A stretch of 14,344 nucleotides of DNA from Neisseriaceae bacterium (GTDB lineage: Bacteria > Pseudomonadota > Gammaproteobacteria > Burkholderiales > UBA11063): assembly GCA_027371515.1 (NCBI GenBank), contig DAHXMX010000012.1:1-14344 (forward strand), written 5' to 3'. Below the pieces are notes generated by a model. That model saw only the letters and a program-made list of their open reading frames with translations. It made no database searches and was not told the origin of the DNA. Position 1 is the stretch's first letter. Every line of letters begins with the position of its first letter. The translations under genes and the position numbers were made by a program. Of the stretch, positions 7,564 to 14,344 are shown one piece after another.

Positions 7564-8472
7564 TTATTCTCCTGGACCTTTAGGTAATGGCTTTGCTCCA
7601 CGAATTAACGCAGATGGATTATTATTTAACAATTCCAAAAATTTCTCCAATTGATATGTTGATTGATTTAAATTAATTACAGTTTGATTTAAATTAGGTA
7701 ATAATACTGAGTTTACATTTTGCATAGTGTTAGTTTGAAAACTTACAATTAACTTATTGGTGTTTTCTGATGTTTTATACAAGCTGTTACTCAATACAGA
7801 TAAATCTTCAAAGGTGCGATTTAATTTGATACTATTATCACGCACATTCTCTAAAACAGCCTGCATGGTCTCTAAACTTTGTCCTACAGCTTTAGAGTGA
7901 TTGGCAATAGTGCTAGTAATTTGATCTAAATTTTTTAATAAATTAGCAATGCGTTCTAAATTTTCTTTAGCAAATAATATTTTCATGCTTGCAGTTACAT
8001 CTTGTATATTAGTAGTTACCGACTGTGCTTGCGTAGATAAACTATATAATAATGAAGTTTTAGTTGGTATCTCTGGATAAGGTTCTTTTTGACTTGGTTT
8101 TAACAATATCATTGTAAGCGAAGATTCAGGTAATTGCAAATCAATATATGACATACCAGTAATCCCCTGTGATTTAAGCATTGCAACAGTTCCCTTACTA
8201 ATTGGCGTATTGTGTAATATATTTAAGTAAACATATACATTACGTGGATTAGTTGTATCTAACCGTACTTGCTTAACCTTTCCAATCTCTACTCCATTAT
8301 ATTTGATAACAGAATTGTTAGATATTCCATCAACTGGTTCGTGGAATATTGTAACATAAACATCATAAACTTGACGATTTGAAGATGCCATCCATAACCA
8401 AACACTAACTAAAAAAGTTGTAGCAATAATTACAAATGCTCCAACAAATACATATTGACGATTACCAATCAT
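7564..8472 (-). CDS. MlaD-like MCE domain protein, periplasmic lipid-transport subunit
   Basis: Substrate-binding and tunnel subunit of an MCE lipid ABC transporter, anchored in the inner membrane. One N-terminal helix (about 7-29, YVFVGAFVIIATTFLVSVWLW) is followed by a single MCE domain (about 36-114, with VDGISNNSVIKYNGVEIGKV and GITGMSYIDLQL). A long helical, Asn/Thr/Leu-rich C-terminal region (about 145-285) has coiled-coil character, and the protein ends in a conserved-looking NNPSALIRGAKPLPKGPGE tail. At 302 residues it is much longer than MlaD of E. coli (about 183), the excess being the helical region. ATG start at 8472 overlaps the ATPase stop as ATGA. MCE proteins form hexamers. 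The transported lipid is not readable. Confidence 0.92.
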   Translation of the reverse strand: MIGNRQYVFVGAFVIIATTFLVSVWLWMASSNRQVYDVYVTIFHEPVDGISNNSVIKYNGVEIGKVKQVRLDTTNPRNVYVYLNILHNTPISKGTVAMLKSQGITGMSYIDLQLPESSLTMILLKPSQKEPYPEIPTKTSLLYSLSTQAQSVTTNIQDVTASMKILFAKENLERIANLLKNLDQITSTIANHSKAVGQSLETMQAVLENVRDNSIKLNRTFEDLSVLSNSLYKTSENTNKLIVSFQTNTMQNVNSVLLPNLNQTVINLNQSTYQLEKFLELLNNNPSALIRGAKPLPKGPGE

Positions 8473-9278
8473 ATAGTATCTCCATATTTTAAATATGTTT
8501 TTTTAAGTATTGAGCCTCGATGCCCATTAAAGTACTCATATAACTCTGGAATATCACGACACTCAGAAGCTTTTTTTACTGAATCATGAAACAAAACCCG
8601 CTTATCACCTAAATATACAATCTCATCAGATATACTCCAGATAGTATCTAAATCATGTGTAATCATAATAATTGTTAAATGTAATTGCTGTTGTAAATTA
8701 GAAATCAGCTCATCAAAATCGCTAGCACTATTTGGATCAAGACCAGCGGTAGGCTCATCTAAAAATACAACTTTAGGGTCAAGGGCTAAGGTTCGAGCTA
8801 ATGCAACTCTTTTTTGCATACCGGGGCTAATTTCTTTTGGATATTTATAAAAAGCATTCTCAGGAAGACCTGCCATTTTTAACTTTAAAATAGCAATATC
8901 ACGCATAGTGCCACGCGAAAAATCGGTATACTCCTTAAGTGGAAATATAACATTATCAAGTAAAGTCATCGAAGAAAACAAAGCACCCAATTGAAACATC
9001 ATTCCAACTTTACTTAAAACAATCTTAGTGCTTGGTTCTTCAATATTATACTTAGAAATCTCTTCACCAGATAAAAAAATCTGACCTTCAGTAATAGCTT
9101 GCAACATTAATATCTCACGAACTAATGTAGTTTTACCACAGCCACTAGCACCAATAATAGTAATAACCCTATCAGGATAAATAGTTAGATTTAAGTTTTT
9201 ATGTACCCATAATCCAGAAAAATAAGTACCAAGGCCTTTAACTTCAATAATAGGTTTTAATGTTTGCTTATCTATCAT
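8469..9278 (-). CDS. MlaF-like ABC transporter ATP-binding protein
   Basis: Cytoplasmic ATPase driving the MCE lipid transporter. The 269-residue protein has Walker A GASGCGKTT (43-51), Q-loop Gln96 (MMFQLGALF, the MlaF-type Q-loop context), signature ISPGMQKRVALAR (150-162), Walker B VVFLDEP (170-176), D-loop AGLD and the H-loop His208 (MITHD). The signature has Pro where most relatives have Gly (SGGMQ). All catalytic residues are otherwise present. It sits 2 bases after the permease gene and overlaps the MCE gene by 4 bases, so the three are surely one transcript. Confidence 0.95.
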   Translation of the reverse strand: MIDKQTLKPIIEVKGLGTYFSGLWVHKNLNLTIYPDRVITIIGASGCGKTTLVREILMLQAITEGQIFLSGEEISKYNIEEPSTKIVLSKVGMMFQLGALFSSMTLLDNVIFPLKEYTDFSRGTMRDIAILKLKMAGLPENAFYKYPKEISPGMQKRVALARTLALDPKVVFLDEPTAGLDPNSASDFDELISNLQQQLHLTIIMITHDLDTIWSISDEIVYLGDKRVLFHDSVKKASECRDIPELYEYFNGHRGSILKKTYLKYGDTI

Positions 9279-9280
9279 AA

Positions 9281-10435
9281 TTAAAGACCTAATACATTAA
9301 AAATAACTGCAAATATTGCATCACAAAATACAATCAATATAATACCAGCAACTACACTTTTAGTCGTCTGTTCACCGATACTATTTGCATTACCTTTTAC
9401 CTTTAAACCACAAAAACAACCTACCAAAGCTACAATTAAAGCAAAAGCAAAACTTTTGATAATACCAACAGTATAATTACTAACTGCAACATAGGTTTGC
9501 ATTCGCGCAATAAATAATGAATAATTAACAGATAACGCACTATTAGATACTATAGCACCACCTAACATACTTGCCATATCTGCAATTGCGGTAATTAACG
9601 GTACAGCCACCATTACTCCTATTACCTTAGGTAAAATAATACGCTGCATAGTAGAAATACCCATGGTTTGTAAGGCATCAATTTCTTCTTGGACTTTGCG
9701 CGTGCCGATTTCAGCTGTTATTGATGCACCAGTTCTACCAGCAACAATTACTGCAGTTAATAATGGTGATACTTCTTTTAATAACGCAATGCCCAGAAAA
9801 TTTACTATATAAACATTAGCACCATATGTTATAAACTGAGGCGCCATCTGATAGGCTAACGTTGCACCAATTAAAAATGATAACAATGAAGCCACCCAAA
9901 CACCTTTAATACCGGCATCACGTATCGTACGTACGACTTCATCCCAATCTGCATCAAAAGGAGATCTTAAAAATTTAAAAACATTAACCCAAAACTGACC
10001 AAAAAAATCTAATAAATCAACTAAACTACCAAAGATATCAAAAACACCACGTCCAATCGCCGCTAAAAAACTGTCAGATTTTAACGGTACAATTGATGAT
10101 TTTTCTTTAACTCGATTATCACGAATTCTTTGAATTAATTTTTGTTCATCAGCGCTTAAACGTAATTGGCTAATCGTAATATTTTTTTGAGCTAACCAAG
10201 TAATTAAACGCTCTATAAAGTAAATACCAGTTGTATCTACCCCTTCAATAGAATCACCATCTATAATTATATTGTTTGCAAAATCTATTACCTTGACAAG
10301 CTTAATTAACTTTTTTTCATTAATCGTTGACCAAAACCAAGAACCAGCCAAATAAAGTGTAGCTGTAGTGCTATCATATACTATTTGTGCTGGTATCTCT
10401 TTAATTAAATCTTGATTTGATGATTCTTTATACAT
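9281..10435 (-). CDS. MlaE-type lipid ABC transporter permease with N-terminal STAS domain
   Basis: Inner-membrane permease of an MCE lipid transporter. The N-terminal part (about 14-108) is a STAS-like domain with IIIDGDSIEGVDTTGIYFIERL, similar to the separate MlaB protein of the Mla system. The MlaE permease domain (about 125-384) has an interfacial helix, five or so membrane helices, and the family's signature loop LLKEVSPLLTAVIVAGRTGASITAEIGTRKVQEEIDALQTMGI (218-260), which contacts the ATPase. Fusion of MlaB- and MlaE-like parts explains why no separate mlaB is present. ATG start at 10435 is the only plausible one, but its ribosome binding site is weak. First gene of the four-gene operon. 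Confidence 0.94.
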   Translation of the reverse strand: MYKESSNQDLIKEIPAQIVYDSTTATLYLAGSWFWSTINEKKLIKLVKVIDFANNIIIDGDSIEGVDTTGIYFIERLITWLAQKNITISQLRLSADEQKLIQRIRDNRVKEKSSIVPLKSDSFLAAIGRGVFDIFGSLVDLLDFFGQFWVNVFKFLRSPFDADWDEVVRTIRDAGIKGVWVASLLSFLIGATLAYQMAPQFITYGANVYIVNFLGIALLKEVSPLLTAVIVAGRTGASITAEIGTRKVQEEIDALQTMGISTMQRIILPKVIGVMVAVPLITAIADMASMLGGAIVSNSALSVNYSLFIARMQTYVAVSNYTVGIIKSFAFALIVALVGCFCGLKVKGNANSIGEQTTKSVVAGIILIVFCDAIFAVIFNVLGL

Positions 10436-10477
10436 TGAACTTTTTTTAAATCACATTAAAATTAATATTAAGCGCTA

Positions 10478-10486
10478 ATTGTAACA
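10478..10486 (-). promoter_or_regulatory. Candidate extended -10 promoter of the MCE operon
   Basis: On the minus strand TGTTACAAT forms an extended -10 (TG, one base, TACAAT) about 43 bases before the permease start, in the 187-base gap after tdh. No good -35 stands at 17 bases (a TTGATA lies 14 bases upstream of the hexamer). Plausible from position only. Confidence 0.4.
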
Positions 10487-10554
10487 TAACACGCTATTAT
10501 CAATATAATAATTTACATACGGTAAAAGCCAAAACACATACTGAAAATTTTGAT

Positions 10555-10574
10555 TAAAATAACTGATTATTTTA
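10555..10574 (-). terminator. AT-only hairpin after tdh, possible terminator
   Basis: TAAAATAA (10555-10562) pairs with TTATTTTA (10567-10574) around a CTGA loop, about 50 bases after the tdh stop. The stem contains no G or C and no clean T-run follows on the minus strand, so it is a weak candidate for ending the kbl-MFS-tdh transcript. The rest of this gap shows nothing beyond it and the promoter candidate. Confidence 0.3.
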
Positions 10575-10622
10575 TTCTTAAATACAAGTGTTACAGACTT
10601 CTTTATGACCACATTATACAGC

Positions 10623-11702
10623 TTATTCGTGAATACCTGACCAATCAAGAATTACTTTACCGCAGTTACCCGATTTCATGAGTTCAAAACCTTTAATATA
10701 TTCAGATACTGGTAAACGATGAGTAATTATTTTATCAACATTAAGTCCAGCTTTAACTAATGAGGCCATTTTATACCAAGTTTCAAACATTTCACGCCCA
10801 TAGATACCTTTTAGAGTTAATCCTTTAAAGACTACTTTATCCCAATCAAGTGCCACATTTTTGCCTGAAATACCCAACATAGCAATCTTACCACCATTGA
10901 TCATCAAATCTACCATAGCATGAATTGCTGATTCGATGCCTGACATCTCAAGACCTACATCAAATCCTTCTTCCATATTCATTTCATTCATAACTTGGCG
11001 GATTTTAGCATCTACTTCGATAGTATTCTTACAGTCACGCACATTGACAGCTGCATCAGCACCAAGCTCTTTAGCTAGATTTAAGCGATAATCATTTACA
11101 TCAGTAATCACTACATTTTTAGCTCCTACTTTTTTACAAATTGCAACAGCCATACAACCAATAGGTCCTGCTCCAGTAATCAATACATCTTCACCAGTTA
11201 AATTAAATGATAGCGCGGTATGTACCGCATTACCAAATGGATCTAACATACTTGCTATATCATCACTAATATAATCAGGTATTTTAAACACGTTAAATGC
11301 AGGAATAGCTAAGTATTCAGCAAATACACCCGGTCGATTAACACCAACACCAATAGTATTTGGGCATAAATGAAATTTCCCAGCGCGACAATTACGGCAA
11401 TTTCCACATATCAAATGACCTTCACCTGAAACACGATCCCCTATCTTAAGGTTTTTTTGAGTAACGCGTGTTCCTATCTCTACTATTTCACCTACAAATT
11501 CATGACCTACATGCATTGGAACTGGTATGGTTTTCTGTGCCCAATTATCCCAATTATAAATATGTAAATCAGTACCACAAATTGCAGTTTTTTTAATTTT
11601 AATTAATATTTCTTCATCGCTAATAATTGGTTTTTCAACCTCACCCATCCATATTCCTGGTTCACGTTTACTTTTTATTAAAGCTTTCATCATTTTAGAC
11701 AT
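10623..11702 (-). CDS. tdh: L-threonine 3-dehydrogenase
   Basis: Zinc- and NAD-dependent enzyme oxidising L-threonine to 2-amino-3-ketobutyrate. The 359-residue protein is a medium-chain dehydrogenase. Catalytic-zinc residues are Cys42 (ICGTDLHIYNWD), His67 and Glu68 (VGHEF). The structural-zinc cysteines are 99, 102, 105 and 113 (CGNCRNCRAGKFHLC). The Rossmann motif is GAGPIG (177-182), with Asp201 (VVITDVN) selecting NAD. The Tdh-specific NTIGVGVNRPG and KGIYGREMFETWYKMA are present. It is longer than E. coli Tdh (341), by four N-terminal residues and an insertion of about eight after AAVNV. The ATG at 11702 is chosen for its AAGGA 6 bases upstream; Met4 and Met5 lack that spacing. Last gene of the operon with kbl, whose enzyme uses its product. 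Confidence 0.97.
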   Translation of the reverse strand: MSKMMKALIKSKREPGIWMGEVEKPIISDEEILIKIKKTAICGTDLHIYNWDNWAQKTIPVPMHVGHEFVGEIVEIGTRVTQKNLKIGDRVSGEGHLICGNCRNCRAGKFHLCPNTIGVGVNRPGVFAEYLAIPAFNVFKIPDYISDDIASMLDPFGNAVHTALSFNLTGEDVLITGAGPIGCMAVAICKKVGAKNVVITDVNDYRLNLAKELGADAAVNVRDCKNTIEVDAKIRQVMNEMNMEEGFDVGLEMSGIESAIHAMVDLMINGGKIAMLGISGKNVALDWDKVVFKGLTLKGIYGREMFETWYKMASLVKAGLNVDKIITHRLPVSEYIKGFELMKSGNCGKVILDWSGIHE

Positions 11703-11723
11703 ATGTTTCCTTTTTTATAAAAA

Positions 11724-13001
11724 TTATTCAACAACTACTTTACAACCTGTTTCCTTAATTAAATAGGTTAACATAAAACAGATTAAAAAACAAACAGGAA
11801 GGATTGTAAACCCAATTTCAAAGTCTTTTATATTGTAATTTGCATTATTAATTATATTGCTTGTTCGTTCAGCAGATAATATATCTATAATATGCCCAAT
11901 TAATGGAATAAAAAATGAACCACCAGCAACTGTTGCCATATTAGTAACACCTAGCGCCATACCAGATACACTACGTTTATGAATCTCGGTAGATATTGCA
12001 TAAGATGGAATAATAGCTGAGTTAAAAACACCATATAAGAACATTAAAAAACACATTATATAATAATTAATATGCATGTTAAATAAATGTTCACTGTATA
12101 TCATAAACATAATTAAAATAAAGCAACTAATACTTGAAAAACGCATTACTTTAACTCTACTTTGTATATAATCTGAAATGTAACCAAGTAATGGACAACC
12201 AACTGCTAAACCTAGAAATATAAAACTAACCTGCAAAGCAGCTAATTGAATACTAATACCACTTGAGATACTTCTAAACATTATGCCCAATTGCTCGCCA
12301 AATACTTCAGTTGGACCATACAGTAGACAAATAAATAAACAATTCAACCAAGTTTGTTTTGATATTAATACTATTTTCAGATCTTCAATTATATAACTTT
12401 TTACTTGATTAACCTCTAGCGCCACATTACCCAACTTATCGCGAATTAAGATCGCCATTGATATGCCAAGCGCTACGAATAAAATACCAAAGCTTAAAAA
12501 TGATAGTCTCCAACCAATATGATTAAATAAATAGGCCATTGGCGCTGCACCAATTATAGCGCCTACCATTCCACTACCTTGTGTAATTCCAGATAATATG
12601 GCAAATTTATTTGCTGGAAAATAAATTGTAATGAGTTTTAATGTACCAACAAAAGCAAAGGCACCAACAAACCCCATTACAGCACGAGCGAAGTAACCAG
12701 TTTCTAAGCTATTCATCTCACTAAATAATATGCAAGCACATCCAAATAAAATAGCAGCCACACTAAGCAACCAACGTGCACCAAATCGATCTACTAAAAT
12801 ACCAACTGGAATTTGCATTGATATATATGTATAATAAAAATATCCAGATAATAAGCCAATAGCTGTTGCATTAGTATGAAAATCATGAAATAGATATGTA
12901 CTTAATACACCAGTTGAAACACGTACGAAATATTCAGTTAAAAAAAATGTCGAACCAAGTATCCAGACCGTTAAACCTAATATAGCTGTTTTATTTTTCA
13001 T
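11724..13001 (-). CDS. Major facilitator superfamily transporter, substrate unknown
   Basis: A 425-residue inner-membrane protein with about twelve hydrophobic helices in two halves. The MFS loop 2-3 motif is present as GILVDRFGARWLL (67-79), with a weaker copy in the second half (GYISDYIQSRVKV). The N-terminus (ILGSTFFLTEYFVRVSTGVLS, then YFYYTYISMQIPVGILVDRFG) resembles MFS proteins of intracellular gammaproteobacteria such as Legionella, including the Pht phagosomal transporters. That resemblance is from memory and may only reflect broad similarity. The gene lies between kbl and tdh with 21-base gaps on both sides, so it is probably co-transcribed with threonine catabolism. Uptake of threonine or export of a product is inference only. 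The ATG start has only a weak ribosome binding site. Confidence 0.85.
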   Translation of the reverse strand: MKNKTAILGLTVWILGSTFFLTEYFVRVSTGVLSTYLFHDFHTNATAIGLLSGYFYYTYISMQIPVGILVDRFGARWLLSVAAILFGCACILFSEMNSLETGYFARAVMGFVGAFAFVGTLKLITIYFPANKFAILSGITQGSGMVGAIIGAAPMAYLFNHIGWRLSFLSFGILFVALGISMAILIRDKLGNVALEVNQVKSYIIEDLKIVLISKQTWLNCLFICLLYGPTEVFGEQLGIMFRSISSGISIQLAALQVSFIFLGLAVGCPLLGYISDYIQSRVKVMRFSSISCFILIMFMIYSEHLFNMHINYYIMCFLMFLYGVFNSAIIPSYAISTEIHKRSVSGMALGVTNMATVAGGSFFIPLIGHIIDILSAERTSNIINNANYNIKDFEIGFTILPVCFLICFMLTYLIKETGCKVVVE

Positions 13002-13022
13002 ATGTTTAACTTATTTAAATGG

Positions 13023-14216
13023 TTAAATAATTCCAAGCTCTTTACCTACTATTGTAAATGCTTCGATAGCTTTATTAATTTGTTCAGGAGTATGCTTGGC
13101 AGACATTTGTGTTCTTATGCGTGCTTTCCCTTTAGGTACCACAGGAAATGAGAATGGTATAACATAAATATCATGTTCGAGTAATTTTTCAGCTAATTCA
13201 ACAGCTAATTTTTCTTCATAAATCATAACCGGAATAATAGGATGCTCACCAGGAATTAAATCAAAACCAGCTTGAGTTAAACCATCTCTAAATTGTTTTT
13301 TATTTTTTTGCAATTGTTCACGTAATTTATTAGCTTGTTTAACAATCTCAAGTGTTTTTATTGTTGTGGCTGTAATCACTGGAGCTAATGAATTAGAAAA
13401 TAAATAAGGACGTGATTTATTTCGTAATAATTTAATCACATTAGCACGACTTGATATAAAACCACCTGCCGCGCCACCTAATGCTTTACCTAGTGTACCT
13501 GTAATAATATCAACACGACCTTCTACACCGCAAAATTCTGGAGTACCACGACCATTAGTACCGACAAAACCAGTTGCATGTGAATCATCAACCATAACAA
13601 TTGCATTATATTTATCAGCTAAATCGCATATTGATTTAAGATCAGCAATAATTCCATCCATAGAAAACACGCCATCAGTTGCGATCATCTTAAAACGAGA
13701 ACCAGCTTTATCAGCTTCAATTAATTTTTGTTCTAGATCTTGAATATTATTGTTTTGATAACGAAAACGTTTAGCTTTACATAATCTGATTCCATCAATA
13801 ATTGAAGCATGGTTTAATTCATCTGAAATAATAGCATCTTCTTCAGTTAATAGCGTTTCAAATAAACCACCATTAGCATCAAAGCATGAGCTATATAATA
13901 TAGTATCTTCAAAGCCTAAAAAATCACTAATTGATTTTTCTAAATCTTTATGAATAGTTTGGGTACCGCAAATAAAACGAACTGATGCTGTGCCGTATCC
14001 ATATTGATCAAGTGCTGTTTTTGCTGTATCAATTAATATTGAATCATCTGCAAGTCCTAAATAATTATTAGCACAAAAATTAATCATTGATTTATCATTA
14101 GCTAATATTATACTTGGTGCTTGTGGTGTTTTGATTATATGTTCTGATTTTAATAATTTACTATTGGTAATAGTTTGAATTGTGTCATCAATATTTTTAT
14201 AAAAATTTTGTTTCAT
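13023..14216 (-). CDS. kbl: Glycine C-acetyltransferase (2-amino-3-ketobutyrate CoA ligase)
   Basis: PLP enzyme cleaving 2-amino-3-ketobutyrate with CoA to glycine and acetyl-CoA, the step after Tdh. The 397-residue protein matches the family length (398 in E. coli). Visible residues are NFCANNYLGL near the N-terminus, His136 (DELNHASIIDG) stacking on PLP, Asp210/His213 (VDDSHATGFVG), and the Schiff-base lysine Lys244 in TGTLGKALGGAAGG. The C-terminus has the oxoamine-synthase pattern FPVVPKGKARIRTQMSAKHT. ATG start with AAAGG 6 bases upstream. It is the first gene of the kbl-MFS-tdh operon. The IS200/IS605 end lies 32 to 52 bases upstream of the start, leaving almost no room for a native promoter. 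Confidence 0.97.
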   Translation of the reverse strand: MKQNFYKNIDDTIQTITNSKLLKSEHIIKTPQAPSIILANDKSMINFCANNYLGLADDSILIDTAKTALDQYGYGTASVRFICGTQTIHKDLEKSISDFLGFEDTILYSSCFDANGGLFETLLTEEDAIISDELNHASIIDGIRLCKAKRFRYQNNNIQDLEQKLIEADKAGSRFKMIATDGVFSMDGIIADLKSICDLADKYNAIVMVDDSHATGFVGTNGRGTPEFCGVEGRVDIITGTLGKALGGAAGGFISSRANVIKLLRNKSRPYLFSNSLAPVITATTIKTLEIVKQANKLREQLQKNKKQFRDGLTQAGFDLIPGEHPIIPVMIYEEKLAVELAEKLLEHDIYVIPFSFPVVPKGKARIRTQMSAKHTPEQINKAIEAFTIVGKELGII

Positions 14217-14268
14217 TTTATACCTTTCAATACTTACAGTTATTAATTTGACACACTCCCCCCACGCT

Positions 14269-14340
14269 TGACATCCACCCCGCCCTAAAGGGCGAGGATT
14301 CCTACGTTGCTAACCCAAGAGCTAGCTAATTCGGTGGGTT
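14269..14340 (-). ncRNA. Probable 3' part of an omega-RNA (TnpB guide RNA scaffold)
   Basis: Two hairpins are visible in the RNA sense of the minus strand: AACCCA (14335-14340) with TGGGTT (14312-14317), enclosing the palindrome AGCTAGCT, and CGCCCT/AGGGCG (14281-14286 with 14289-14294) inside an outer ATCC/GGAT pairing (14273-14299). In characterised TnpB systems the omega-RNA is made from the 3' end of tnpB and the right end of the element, and the guide is the flanking host sequence. This follows from family knowledge and the hairpins. Whether it is expressed, or an active TnpB exists, cannot be seen here. Confidence 0.5.
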
Positions 14341-14344
14341 CCTG
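14285..14344 (-). CDS. Possible C-terminal end of TnpB, partial
   Basis: One minus-strand frame stays open from the window edge to a TAG at 14285-14287, giving QEPTELASSWVSNVGILAL. The other two frames stop within about 20 bases. A tail overlapping the right-end hairpin is usual for TnpB, but these 19 residues hold no diagnostic motif (the RuvC and zinc-finger parts would lie outside), so the frame is a guess. Confidence 0.35.
   Translation of the reverse strand, partial: QEPTELASSWVSNVGILAL

Larger units (their letters stand above)
14248..14344 (-). mobile_element. Right end of an IS200/IS605-family element (tnpB side), continuing beyond the window
   Basis: On the minus strand the last bases of the window read through a GAATCC-TCGCCC-TTTA-GGGCG-GGG hairpin and finish at GTCAA, the form I know from right ends of IS200/IS605/IS1341-type elements. 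In this family TnpA cuts single-stranded DNA beside such subterminal hairpins at a TCAA-like site. The true boundary is uncertain: GTCAA occurs twice, ending at 14268 and at 14248. The segment is GC-rich unlike its surroundings. Transposase genes and the left end lie outside the window, so completeness is unknown. Confidence 0.72.

Noticed and set aside
7563..7601. Upstream GTG start for the lipoprotein gene
   Set aside because: It would put 13 polar residues before the signal peptide and overlap the MCE gene. The ATG at 7562 has AGGAG 6 bases upstream and gives a clean lipoprotein signal.
10436..10622. Small gene or RNA gene in the tdh-MCE operon gap
   Set aside because: No open frame with a ribosome binding site and no tRNA-like fold was found; only a promoter candidate and a weak AT hairpin.
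14248..14300. CRISPR-like or REP-like repeat
   Set aside because: There is only a pair of short TTGACA matches and one hairpin, not a regular array. The hairpin form fits an IS200/IS605 right end better.

Overview
The window looks like chromosomal DNA of an AT-rich Gram-negative proteobacterium (GC about one third, judged by eye). The housekeeping proteins point to Betaproteobacteria. HslV begins MEQYRG-TTI and carries TDRMLRRLEAML, ThrS resembles betaproteobacterial enzymes along its length, and the STAS-fused MlaE-type permease followed by ATPase, MCE protein and PqiC-like lipoprotein is common in that class. This placement rests on remembered family features, not on a search.

Layout, left to right. 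(1) Positions 1-3669, minus strand: a lipopolysaccharide/surface-glycan block with a GT4 glycosyltransferase, a GT2 glycosyltransferase, an O-antigen ligase/polymerase-type membrane protein broken by a -1 frameshift at a T6 tract, and a second GT2 enzyme cut by the window edge. (2) 3791-6236, minus: the translation pair thrS-infC. infC has a hidden 5' end beginning at a non-canonical AUA codon. The usual followers rpmI-rplT are absent and the glycan genes stand in their place. (3) 6354-6893, plus: hslV, the only complete plus-strand gene, divergent from thrS, ending in a clear terminator and lacking hslU beside it. (4) 6930-10435, minus: a tight four-gene MCE lipid-transport operon (STAS-MlaE permease, MlaF-like ATPase, MlaD-like MCE protein, PqiC-like lipoprotein). 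(5) 10623-14216, minus: kbl - MFS transporter - tdh, a threonine-to-glycine catabolic operon with a transporter between its two enzymes. (6) 14248-14344: the right end of an IS200/IS605-family element, with probable TnpB C-terminus and omega-RNA-like hairpins, lying directly upstream of kbl and pointing into it.

How the genes work together. The glycan genes would build and attach surface polysaccharide. The MCE operon would move lipids between inner and outer membrane. Both serve the outer envelope. Tdh oxidises threonine to 2-amino-3-ketobutyrate and Kbl cleaves that with CoA to glycine and acetyl-CoA; the MFS protein may carry a related solute.

No tRNA, rRNA or CRISPR array was seen, and no gap between genes exceeds 300 bases. 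I did not find a clearly new defence or biosynthetic system. The items most worth a second look are the frameshifted ligase, the IS605 end with its possible guide region upstream of kbl, the AUA start of infC, and the kbl-MFS-tdh arrangement.
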